Shown: one piece after another, positions 35,255 through 42,568 of the stretch
Layout of the letters: each line of letters opens with the position of its first letter
Numbering within the stretch: the first letter of the stretch is position 1
Origin: Streptomyces sp. NA02950
Lineage (GTDB): Bacteria; Actinomycetota; Actinomycetes; Streptomycetales; Streptomycetaceae
DNA: 64,000 nt
Direction of reading: 5' to 3'
NCBI RefSeq assembly: GCF_013364155.1
Contig: NZ_CP054916.1
Coordinates: forward strand, 434,001-498,000
Made by a program: the position numbers and the translations under genes
Notes under the pieces: generated by a model
The model's database searches: none
What the model was told of the DNA's origin: nothing
Seen by the model: only the letters and a program-made list of their open reading frames with translations

Positions 35255-36703
35255 ATGAGCGAGCTTCGCGCGCTGCGCAACTACATCAACGGCGAATATG
35301 TCGACGCGGCCGACGGACGCCGCCTGGAGGTGACCGACCCCGGCACGGGCGAGGTGTACGCACACTCACCCCTCTCGGGCGCCACCGACGTGAACGCCGC
35401 GATGGCCGCCGCGGCGGCGGCCTTCCCCCTCTGGCGCGATGCCACGCCGTCCACTCGGCAGAAGCTGATGCTGAAGATCGCGGACGCGGTGGAGTCCCGG
35501 GCGGAGGAGATCGCGGACGCGGAGTGCCGGAACACCGGCAAGCCGCGCGCTCTGACCCTCACGGAGGAGATCGCACCCATCGTCGACCAGCTCCGGTTCT
35601 TCGCTGGTGCCGCGCGGATGCTGGAGGGAAGGTCTGCGGGCGAGTACATGGCGGGGATGACATCGATCATCAGGCGGGAGCCGGTCGGCGTCTGCGCCCA
35701 GGTCGCACCGTGGAACTACCCGCTGATGATGGGCGTGTGGAAGTTCGCCCCGGCTATCGCCGCGGGAAACACGGTCGTTCTCAAGCCCTCCGACACCACT
35801 CCGGCATCCACCGTGCTGCTCGCGGGCATCATCGGCGGCATCGTGAAGGAGATGGGCCTCCCGGCCGGGATCTTCAACGTGGTGTGCGGAGACCGCGAGA
35901 CCGGTCGGCTGATGGTCGAGCACCCCACCCCGGTGATGGCGGCCATCACCGGTTCGGTCCGCGCGGGCATGCAGGTCGCCGCGTCCGCGTCGAAGGACGT
36001 CAAGCGCGTCCACCTCGAACTGGGCGGCAAGGCCCCCGCGGTGGTGTTCGAGGACGCCGACATCGCCGCGGCGGTGGAGGGCATCTCCGTCGGGGGCTTT
36101 TTCAACGCGGGCCAGGACTGTACGGCGGCCACGCGGGTGCTGGTCCACGAGTCGGTCCACGACGAGTTCGTCGCGGCCCTGGCCAAGGCGGCCGCCACCA
36201 CGAAGACCGGTGGTGGCATCGACGACGAGGATGTGCTCTACGGCCCGCTCAACAACGCCAACCAGCTTGCGCAGGTCTCCGGCTTCATCGAGCGGCTGCC
36301 CGCGCATGCGAAGATCGAGGCGGGTGGCCACCGGGTCGGCGACAAGGGCTTCTTCTACGCACCCACCGTGGTCTCGGGGCTCAAGCAGGACGACGAGATC
36401 GTGCAGAACGAGGTCTTCGGCCCGGTCATCACCGTCCAGTCCTTCACGGACGAGGATCAGGCCGTGGCCTACGCCAACGGCGTCGAGTACGCGCTCGCCT
36501 CGTCGGTGTGGACGAAGGACCACGCGCGGGCCATTCGGATGTCCAAGGCCCTGGACTTCGGATGCGTATGGATCAACACCCATATGACCCTCGTCGCCGA
36601 GATGCCGCACGGCGGCTACAAGAAGTCCGGCTACGGCAAGGACCTCTCCGCGTACGGCTTCGAGGACTACACCCGGATCAAGCACGTCATGACGGCGATG
36701 TGA
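35255..36703 (+). CDS. NAD-dependent aldehyde dehydrogenase (aminobutyraldehyde/betaine-aldehyde type)
   Basis: A 482-residue enzyme. Landmarks: PVGVCAQVAPWNYPLMMGVW, NTVVLKPSDTTPASTVLLAG, FNVVCGDRETGRLMVEH, catalytic Glu in VHLELGGKAPAVVFEDADI, catalytic Cys289 in FFNAGQDCTAATRVLVHES, and EVFGPVITVQSFTDEDQAVA. The closest families by eye are gamma-aminobutyraldehyde and betaine-aldehyde dehydrogenases. With a guanidinobutyrase-like enzyme in the operon, 4-guanidinobutanal or 4-aminobutanal is a sensible substrate. AAGGAG precedes ATG 35255. A strong terminator follows directly. Confidence 0.93.
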   Translation: MSELRALRNYINGEYVDAADGRRLEVTDPGTGEVYAHSPLSGATDVNAAMAAAAAAFPLWRDATPSTRQKLMLKIADAVESRAEEIADAECRNTGKPRALTLTEEIAPIVDQLRFFAGAARMLEGRSAGEYMAGMTSIIRREPVGVCAQVAPWNYPLMMGVWKFAPAIAAGNTVVLKPSDTTPASTVLLAGIIGGIVKEMGLPAGIFNVVCGDRETGRLMVEHPTPVMAAITGSVRAGMQVAASASKDVKRVHLELGGKAPAVVFEDADIAAAVEGISVGGFFNAGQDCTAATRVLVHESVHDEFVAALAKAAATTKTGGGIDDEDVLYGPLNNANQLAQVSGFIERLPAHAKIEAGGHRVGDKGFFYAPTVVSGLKQDDEIVQNEVFGPVITVQSFTDEDQAVAYANGVEYALASSVWTKDHARAIRMSKALDFGCVWINTHMTLVAEMPHGGYKKSGYGKDLSAYGFEDYTRIKHVMTAM

Positions 36704-36709
36704 GCACCC

Positions 36710-36739
36710 GCACGGCAGGCTCGCCCGAGCCTGCCGTGC
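36710..36739 (+). terminator. Strong terminator of the ureohydrolase operon
   Basis: A perfect 14-bp stem (left arm GCACGGCAGGCTCG) with a two-base spacer begins 7 bp after the aldehyde dehydrogenase stop. It defines the operon end. Confidence 0.88.
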
Positions 36740-36740
36740 T

Positions 36741-36760
36741 CGCCCCGCGTACGCGGGGCG
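36741..36760. repeat. 20-bp perfect palindrome directly behind the terminator
   Basis: CGCCCCGCGTACGCGGGGCG begins one base after the terminator stem. Two strong stems in tandem would make termination very efficient or serve the opposite strand. Confidence 0.7.
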
Positions 36761-37064
36761 AGGCGATGGCGGCTCACCCCGTGGCCGTTCCCCCGGCCCT
36801 CCAGCCGTCGGACTGGCCGCCCGACAGACCCCCGGCGGTCCGCGAACCGGGCGGCCGGCTCTCACCGCTCAGGACCTTTCAGCCGGGGCCCGGCGGGAGC
36901 GCGTTGGGAAACTCCACCGGACGTCGGGTACGGGTACGCGGCGACTCGCTCCACACCACCGTCCGCGCGGTGAGTCCGCGTCCGGCGCCGTGCCGGGAGG
37001 CCTCTGCACCACGGCACGCGCCTCTTCGCCGTACGGACACCGCTCGGTGTCCTTGGCTCCCAGG
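36761..37064. other. Intergenic region, nothing recognised
   Basis: Long open frames here are the product of base composition; no family similarity is visible on either strand. Confidence 0.5.
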
Positions 37065-37400
37065 CCGACGGGACTCCCAGGTCAACGGAGCGGAACCACT
37101 CGTCGACCAGCACCTCGGCGGTGGCCTCCGGCTGGTTGAGGCATCGGCCCATCACGTCGTGACCGCGGAGGACGATCTCACCCACCTCCCGGGCGGGCGG
37201 CCGTTCGACGCGGTCCTCCACACCGGCAGCATCTGTCTCCGCCCCGGACGCCCCAGACCGGGCGTCCCACGGTGCCGGGCTTGCACGCCACGCTTTCTGG
37301 CTGGTTGTAGGCGACCACCGGTGAGGTCTCGGTCGGCTCGTATCCCTGTAGATCTCCGAGATCACCTCGTGTGCTCGCCCGAAGTCCCGCCTCGAGCCCC
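37065..37400 (-). pseudogene. Acyl-CoA ligase remnant (AMP-binding family)
   Basis: The minus strand reads GYEPTETSPVVAYNQPESVA, then CKPGTVGRPVWG. After a frame change it gives AREVGEIVLRGHDVMGRCLN, QPEATAEVLVDEWFRSVDLG. These are consecutive conserved blocks of fatty-acyl-CoA ligases (GYGLTETSP, KPGTVGxP, GEIxxRGxxVMxGYLNxPEAT, GWFRTGDLG) with substitutions and a frameshift. Both ends are lost; about 90 of 500 residues remain. Confidence 0.85.
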
Positions 37401-37514
37401 GCGGTCGAGGGTCGGTGGCTTGCTGCCCGGCGGCCGCGACGTAACCGGTGGCCGTGCTGATCTCTGTCGGCGCCGTCGCGGTCCTGGCAACCGCCCTGTC
37501 GGTGTGCCCGCGGC

Positions 37515-37698
37515 CCGGCACTTAGGCCACATCCGCGACCTGACCCCCCTCGCTCCCCCCTCCATCGCCGTGATCACCAACATCGATACCCCCATGTCGG
37601 AGAGTTCGGCGCCGGGACCAGATCGTCACGGCCAGGGCGAGCCCGTCGAAGCCCTCCCCGACCACGGTGTTCGCATGGCTCCCGGAGCGCGGGGCTGA
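37515..37698 (+). pseudogene. murF: Mur ligase (MurF-like) fragment
   Basis: The plus strand reads ARHLGHIRDLTPLAPPSIAV, then ITNIDTPMSESSAPGPDRHG and QGEPVEALPDHG before a stop. It matches the MurF segment GxGHIRYLTxLxPPxIGVVxNVGTAH followed by KGELVEALPxDG, with several replacements (for example T-A-H is now T-P-M). It is about 60 residues of an enzyme of roughly 460, and on the opposite strand to the ligase remnant beside it. Calling it murF rather than another Mur ligase is tentative. Confidence 0.6.
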
Positions 37699-38362
37699 GA
37701 CTCGTCGTGACAGACGACGTTGCCCGCCCACTTTGAGTCAAGTGCCGGGAGATACCAGCGGGGCGAGGCGGTCCAGGAGGACCATCTGAGGTGGATTCGA
37801 CCGCAGGGACGATCGGCTGGGCCCTGGTGACGAGGGGCTGAACGCGATGCCAAGGCGTGCGGCCGCGAGGGGAGCTGCTGGAAAGGCACATACGTCCCGT
37901 CGCGAGATGGGGGTGTGCGGAAAACCCGTGGTGTGCGGAACACCCGTGTCGGATCGTGCGCCCAGCGTGCTCCGCACTCCGGACCCGCCGCAGATCGGAC
38001 GACCACCGATGCGAGGAGCGAGCGTCCACCCGAACCCAGGAGGTTCCGACGTGTTCCGAGACGCAGGCGCCTGGCGACGCCAGGCGGTGCCGTCGGCAGG
38101 CACCACAGGTCGCACCGCCTACATCGACCGGAAGGACCGCTCATGCCATGGATCGACATGCTCACCACCGTGGTGCGGCGACGTGCCGGCCCGCCAGGGC
38201 GGTCGCGCGGGGCGACCGCTGCCGAATTCCGGGCCGCCCTTCCTGGCGTGGGCGGCCGGTCGGCCGCCGCTGGTACGACAGCCCGGTGCCGCCACCGGGA
38301 GTCCGACGCCTTAGCGGTCCCCCGGGCTGCTTGGCACGGGGACGACGTGAAAGGACGGATCA
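37699..38362. other. Intergenic region before the CdtB-like gene
   Basis: No gene recognised. An ATG at 38143 with GGAAGGA upstream starts a short frame (MPWIDMLTTVVRRRAGPPGR) that has no family match and runs into the next gene in another frame. A tandem repeat lies at 37913-37948. Confidence 0.45.
37913..37948. repeat. 18-bp tandem repeat, two copies
   Basis: GTGTGCGGAAAACCCGTG is followed directly by GTGTGCGGAACACCCGTG, one mismatch. It lies about 415 bp before the secreted nuclease gene. It may be a regulator-binding array or simple slippage. Confidence 0.6.
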
Positions 38363-40231
38363 TTGACGAGGGACACCCATCTGACGACGCGGTACCGTCG
38401 ACGGCGGGGGATCGCCGCCGTGGTCACCGTTCTGACCGTGCTGGCGGCACTGGTCACGAACGTGACACTGACCGCCACGGCGGCGCGGGCCGTGAACAAC
38501 GACGGCAGTTCACCGTTCGCCACGTACAACATGCACGGCTCCGACAACGGTCTGGCCTGGCGGTCGGAGATCGAGCGGCTGACCGCGAACCACCCGGTGG
38601 TGGCACTGCAGGAAGCCGGCAGCGGGCCGCCCCTGCCGGAGAACATCAACCGGAGCAACTTCCGGCAGATCCGGCTCAATCCCGCCCGCCCTCCCTTTCC
38701 CGGTTCCGTCACACAGGTGACCTGGCCGGTTGGCCGCGACGGTAGCCACCGCTACGTGTACTTCCTGCAGACCGACCCTCGCAGGGTCGGCGATACGGGC
38801 CAGGACACGTGGGACGGCGGCCAGATGAACCTGGCGATGGTCACCGATTCCCGGGCCGATGAGGTCCGCGTGCTGGAGAACCCGGCCTACGACCCTGACC
38901 CGAACGCCCCGAACAACCGCTACCGGGCGCGCCCCCTGCTCGGTCTGCGGTTCGGCAACACCTGGTACTGGAACACGCACGCCCGCGGCGGGGACGTGCC
39001 CGGACTGCTCCACGAGGTCCGGCGCTTCGCGGCCACGGACCGCCGGAACTGGGTCATGGTCGGCGACTTCAACGTGAACATCCTCAACCGCGACGACGAC
39101 GAGGCCCGCGACCGGTCGCTGCATCTGCGCGCCGACGAGACCCTGGTCCGCACCCATCAGCCGACGTTCATCAACGGCGACAACCCGAGCGAGCTGGACT
39201 ACGCGATCACGCACGGCGTGCCGGGGTTCGCCGCGACCATTCCGAGGGGCGCCAGTTCCGACCACGTGCCCGTGGAGTTCGCCCGTACATCGCCGCCGGC
39301 CCAGGCGCCGAGCCCGTCCCACGCTTACAGCACCGTGCTGGCCACACCGACCGGCAGCCTGCTGCAGGAGAATCCGGACCGCTCGATCACGATCGGGGAC
39401 GCCCGCTACGACAGCAACCAGACCTTCCGGATGTACACCACCGACGCGCTCGCCCATTACCTCCAGAACGTCCGCACAGGAGACTGCGTCGCGGTCGCGC
39501 CGGACACCCGCCGGGACGTGTCCTCCCGGATCGTCGCCGGCAACTGTGACGATCCGCGATCGCAGTGGTCGGTCAGCCACCTTGAGGACGACCCGGCACC
39601 GAACGAAGACAACGGCGGACCGCAACGCTGGCAGAACGTGGCCGTCCCCGGGATCTGTCTGACCCCGGCCGGCACGTCGGTGACCGCGGCACCGTGCACC
39701 CAGGAAGCCGGTCAGCGGTGGTGGGACAGTCCTTCGTCCATCCCCTCGAACTGGCAGACGGCCAGCGAGAACGTGCGACTCGAATCCGAGTGGCTCGGAG
39801 GCGGCCGGCTGTGGCGGGCCGGCAAAGTCGCCGGGACCGGCGTCTACACCAGGCCCACCCCGCCCAAGTGGTGGTGGATCTTCTGGCTGCTCTACGAGCG
39901 GCAGTATTACGGCTGGAACGTCCAGCGGATCAGCCCGGACGACAACCTGGTCCGGCTCCAGAGCATGGACGGCGACGACTGGTGCCTGGGCAGCCGGGAC
40001 GAGCACGCCGGCACGGAAACAGATGCCGTGCTCCAGACGTGTGACGACGCCCGCGGAGTTGACGGGGCCGGCCAGCGCTGGCTGGCCGAGAGCTACCCGA
40101 ATGGGACCATCCGCTTCCGCAACGAGGCGAACCACCTGTGCCTGCTGGCTCCCGACGCCAACCAGGGCAAGGTCAGCCTCTACAAGTGCGAGGACATCCC
40201 GGCCGAGCGCTGGAGCGTGGTGAAACCCTGA
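38363..40231 (+). CDS. Secreted CdtB-like nuclease fused to ricin-type lectin repeats
   Basis: A 622-residue exported protein. The TTG start at 38363 (with AAGGAC upstream) gives a signal peptide: YRRRRG, a hydrophobic run, cleavage near ATAARA (about residue 43). Residues 50-310 are an endonuclease/exonuclease/phosphatase domain closest in pattern to cytolethal distending toxin B: FATYNMHGSDNGLAWRSEIE, VVALQEAGS (Glu84), LGLRFGNTWYWNTHARGG (His206), VMVGDFNVN (Asp235), SELDYAI (Asp279), SSDHVPVEF (Asp300, His301). The full DNase I-type catalytic set is present. Residues 320-622 carry several QxW-type motifs (QRWWDS, QRWLAES, ERWSVVKP) of ricin-B lectins. No cdtA or cdtC is nearby; the lectin may replace them. 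DNA or phosphoinositide is the expected substrate. Confidence 0.87.
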   Translation: MTRDTHLTTRYRRRRGIAAVVTVLTVLAALVTNVTLTATAARAVNNDGSSPFATYNMHGSDNGLAWRSEIERLTANHPVVALQEAGSGPPLPENINRSNFRQIRLNPARPPFPGSVTQVTWPVGRDGSHRYVYFLQTDPRRVGDTGQDTWDGGQMNLAMVTDSRADEVRVLENPAYDPDPNAPNNRYRARPLLGLRFGNTWYWNTHARGGDVPGLLHEVRRFAATDRRNWVMVGDFNVNILNRDDDEARDRSLHLRADETLVRTHQPTFINGDNPSELDYAITHGVPGFAATIPRGASSDHVPVEFARTSPPAQAPSPSHAYSTVLATPTGSLLQENPDRSITIGDARYDSNQTFRMYTTDALAHYLQNVRTGDCVAVAPDTRRDVSSRIVAGNCDDPRSQWSVSHLEDDPAPNEDNGGPQRWQNVAVPGICLTPAGTSVTAAPCTQEAGQRWWDSPSSIPSNWQTASENVRLESEWLGGGRLWRAGKVAGTGVYTRPTPPKWWWIFWLLYERQYYGWNVQRISPDDNLVRLQSMDGDDWCLGSRDEHAGTETDAVLQTCDDARGVDGAGQRWLAESYPNGTIRFRNEANHLCLLAPDANQGKVSLYKCEDIPAERWSVVKP

Positions 40232-40322
40232 ATCCCACCGGGCCGCCTGGACGGTCGCACGGCTGGCCCGGCCAGCCTTGGGGGAGAACGGAACAGCCGT
40301 TGGCGCTCACCGCTTGATCTCG

Positions 40323-40367
40323 ACGGGGAGGGCTCCGGCGGGTGCAGCCTGCCGGAGCCCTCCCCGT
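40323..40367 (+). terminator. 17-bp-stem terminator behind the CdtB-like gene
   Basis: ACGGGGAGGGCTCCGGC and its exact complement at 40351-40367 are separated by 11 bases and followed by TGTTGTGG. It lies about 90 bp after the stop. Confidence 0.85.
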
Positions 40368-40497
40368 TGTTGTGGTTGGCCAGTGGCGGGGCGCCAGCGG
40401 GTGGAAATGCACTGATCCGGTGGCTTCGGTGCGCTGCCCGGATGTGCCCCGTCCAGACAGCACATGTCCTGGTGGGCGGCCGTGGACCTGCCCACGG

Positions 40498-40605
40498 GCG
40501 GTATCCGGGACGACTCGACGGCCAGCTCGTGCTGATCACGGGCGCGACCGGCGGCCTCGGAACAGCGACCGTCGAACTCTTCGCCCGCGAAGACGCCCAG
40601 CCTGC
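40498..40605 (+). pseudogene. Short-chain dehydrogenase N-terminal fragment, second in the window
   Basis: The plus strand reads YPGRLDGQLVLITGATGGLG, then TATVELFAREDAQ. This is the SDR start with the TGxxxGxG motif. It stops after about 30 residues and gives way to an IS scar. Confidence 0.72.
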
Positions 40606-40679
40606 GTCGAGCCGCGGGCGGCCCGAGACACGGACTTCACATGTCGTCGGGGTCGCTCTTGCCGCGGGCTCTGGCATCA

Positions 40680-40800
40680 CCATGGAAGTCGTCCAACGCA
40701 GCCCAGAGCAGGGGATTCACTCCCCCTGCCCAAGCGGTGGACCGTGGAGCGAACCTATCGGTGGCTGACGTTCCACGACGACCTCTCATCGGCGCGAGCA
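40680..40800 (+). mobile_element. IS5-like transposase C-terminal fragment, frameshifted
   Basis: MEVVQRSPEQGI in one frame joins LPKRWTVERTYRWLTFHDDL in another. The KRWxVERTxxWL block contains the last catalytic Glu of IS5-type transposases. About 40 residues remain, next to the SDR fragment and a long inverted repeat. Confidence 0.75.
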
Positions 40801-40849
40801 GAGCACAGGGCACCCGGTCACCCCTCACGACCGAGGGCATGCACGGCCC

Positions 40850-40902
40850 CGACTGCGTCGGCGCTTGTTGTGCGGGACGCACAACAAGCGCCGACGCAGT
40901 CG
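40850..40902. repeat. Near-perfect hairpin: 25-bp inverted repeat with a 3-base centre
   Basis: The left arm starts CGACTGCGTCGGCGCTTGTT at 40850 and its complement ends at 40902; every position pairs except the central GGA. It lies just downstream of the IS scar and about 90 bp before an acyl-CoA ligase gene. It may be a terminator, an IS end or a replication-error palindrome. Confidence 0.8.
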
Positions 40903-40990
40903 TCTCGCACGCCCATGGGCCCGCGCCAGGGAGCGTTCGTAGTCTCTGGCATCACCGCTTCCGAACACGCGCTGCGACTAAGGAGCCCAC

Positions 40991-42517
40991 ATGCGCTTTG
41001 CGCTGCTGCCCGACTTGCGGGCGCAGGACGCCCCCGACGCCTTGTGCATCGCCGACGACACGGTGTCCTTGAGCAATGCCGAATTCCTGACACGAGTCCG
41101 CGCGGCGGCGGCGTCCCTGCGGCGGCGCGGGATCAGGAGCGGCGATGTGGTGGCGGTGATGCTGCCCAACCGCGTCGATCTCGTGGTCGCGCTCTTCGCG
41201 GCCTGGCGGCTCGGCGCTGCGGTGACACCGGTGAACCCGGCGCTGACCGCCACCGAGGCCGCGTACCAGATCGCCGATTCCGCCGCGCGGGTCGTCATCC
41301 GTCCGGATGAAACGCCGCCGGATCCGGACGACGCACCGGGTACGGACGGCGGGCCGGGCCTGGGCGCGGACCGCGTCGGCACCGACGAACTCCTCCGCGG
41401 CGTGGAGGAGTCCGCCGACCTCGCCGCCCCGGCCGACGACACGCGCGACGATGCCGATGCCACGGCGCTGCTGATCTACACCAGCGGCACCACCGGGCGG
41501 CCCAAGGGTGTCATCCTCTCCCACGCCAATCTGTCCGCGATGGCCACGATGATGATCGAGACATCACGGCTGCGCGAGGACGAGCACAGCCTGCTGGTCC
41601 TCCCCCTCTTCCACGTCAACGGCATCGTCGTCGGTGTCCTGTCACCGCTGCTCGTGGGGGGCCGGGTCACCATCGCCGGGCGCTTCAAGGCGGAGACGTT
41701 CTTCCGGACCGTGGAGGCGGTGCGGCCCACCTGTTTCTCGGCCGTGCCCGCGATCTACGCGATGCTGGCGGCCCTGCCGGAGTCGGAGCGGCCCGACACC
41801 TCCTCCGTCCGATTCGCCGCGTGCGGTGCGGCGCCGATGCCGGCCGAGCTCATCGAGAGGATCGAGGGCCGGTACGGCTTCCCGGTCCTGGAAGGGTACG
41901 GGCTGTCGGAAGGCACCTGTGCCTCGACGGTGAACCCCATCGACGGGCCGCGCAAACCGGGGACGGTCGGCCTGCCGATGCCCGGCCAGGACGTCGCCGT
42001 GATGGACGCGTCCGGTCGGCTGCTGCCGCCGGGGTCCACCGGTGAAGTGGTCGTGCGAGGCCCCAATGTGATGCGCGGTTACCTCAACCGGCCCGAGGAG
42101 ACGGCCCGTACGGTCATCGACGGATGGCTGCACACCGGCGACGTCGGCCGGTTCGACGAGGACGGCTATCTGGTGCTCGTCGACCGCATCAAGGACGTGA
42201 TCATCCGCGGTGGGGAGAACATCTACCCCAAGGAGATCGAGTCGGTCCTCCATGGCCACCCGGAGGTGTTCGAAGCGGCCGTGGTCGGGGGCGCACACCC
42301 GGTGTTCGGCGAAGTGCCCGTCGCGTTCGTCTCTCTGCGGGCGGACGCGACCGTCACCCCGGAGGAGCTGGTCGAGCACTGCCGCCGTGTGCTGGCCCGG
42401 CACAAGCTCCCGGAGCGCGTCATCACGCTGGAGCACCTCCCCAAAAACCCGGTCGGCAAGATCGACAAGCCCACGCTCCGCACCCAGGTCACCTCCTCCC
42501 CCTCCCCGGCCGCCTGA
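40991..42517 (+). CDS. Acyl-CoA ligase, AMP-forming (long-chain fatty-acid type)
   Basis: A 508-residue adenylate-forming enzyme. It has the P-loop LLIYTSGTTGRPKGVILSHA, LPLFHVNGIVVGVLSPLLVG, LEGYGLSEGTCASTVNPIDG, then GWLHTGDVGRFDEDGYLVLV, DRIKDVIIRGGENIYPKEIE and the catalytic lysine in LPKNPVGKIDKPTL. It converts a carboxylic acid to its CoA thioester. AGGAG precedes ATG 40991. It is the first gene of a co-directional set with DUF3556, FAD-oxidoreductase and PucR genes, so its acid is probably a hydrophobic one handled by that set. Confidence 0.92.
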   Translation: MRFALLPDLRAQDAPDALCIADDTVSLSNAEFLTRVRAAAASLRRRGIRSGDVVAVMLPNRVDLVVALFAAWRLGAAVTPVNPALTATEAAYQIADSAARVVIRPDETPPDPDDAPGTDGGPGLGADRVGTDELLRGVEESADLAAPADDTRDDADATALLIYTSGTTGRPKGVILSHANLSAMATMMIETSRLREDEHSLLVLPLFHVNGIVVGVLSPLLVGGRVTIAGRFKAETFFRTVEAVRPTCFSAVPAIYAMLAALPESERPDTSSVRFAACGAAPMPAELIERIEGRYGFPVLEGYGLSEGTCASTVNPIDGPRKPGTVGLPMPGQDVAVMDASGRLLPPGSTGEVVVRGPNVMRGYLNRPEETARTVIDGWLHTGDVGRFDEDGYLVLVDRIKDVIIRGGENIYPKEIESVLHGHPEVFEAAVVGGAHPVFGEVPVAFVSLRADATVTPEELVEHCRRVLARHKLPERVITLEHLPKNPVGKIDKPTLRTQVTSSPSPAA

Positions 42518-42568
42518 GCCGGTCGTTCCCTCCTCCCCCGCCGCACCGGCGAGAAGGGCAGGCCCATC

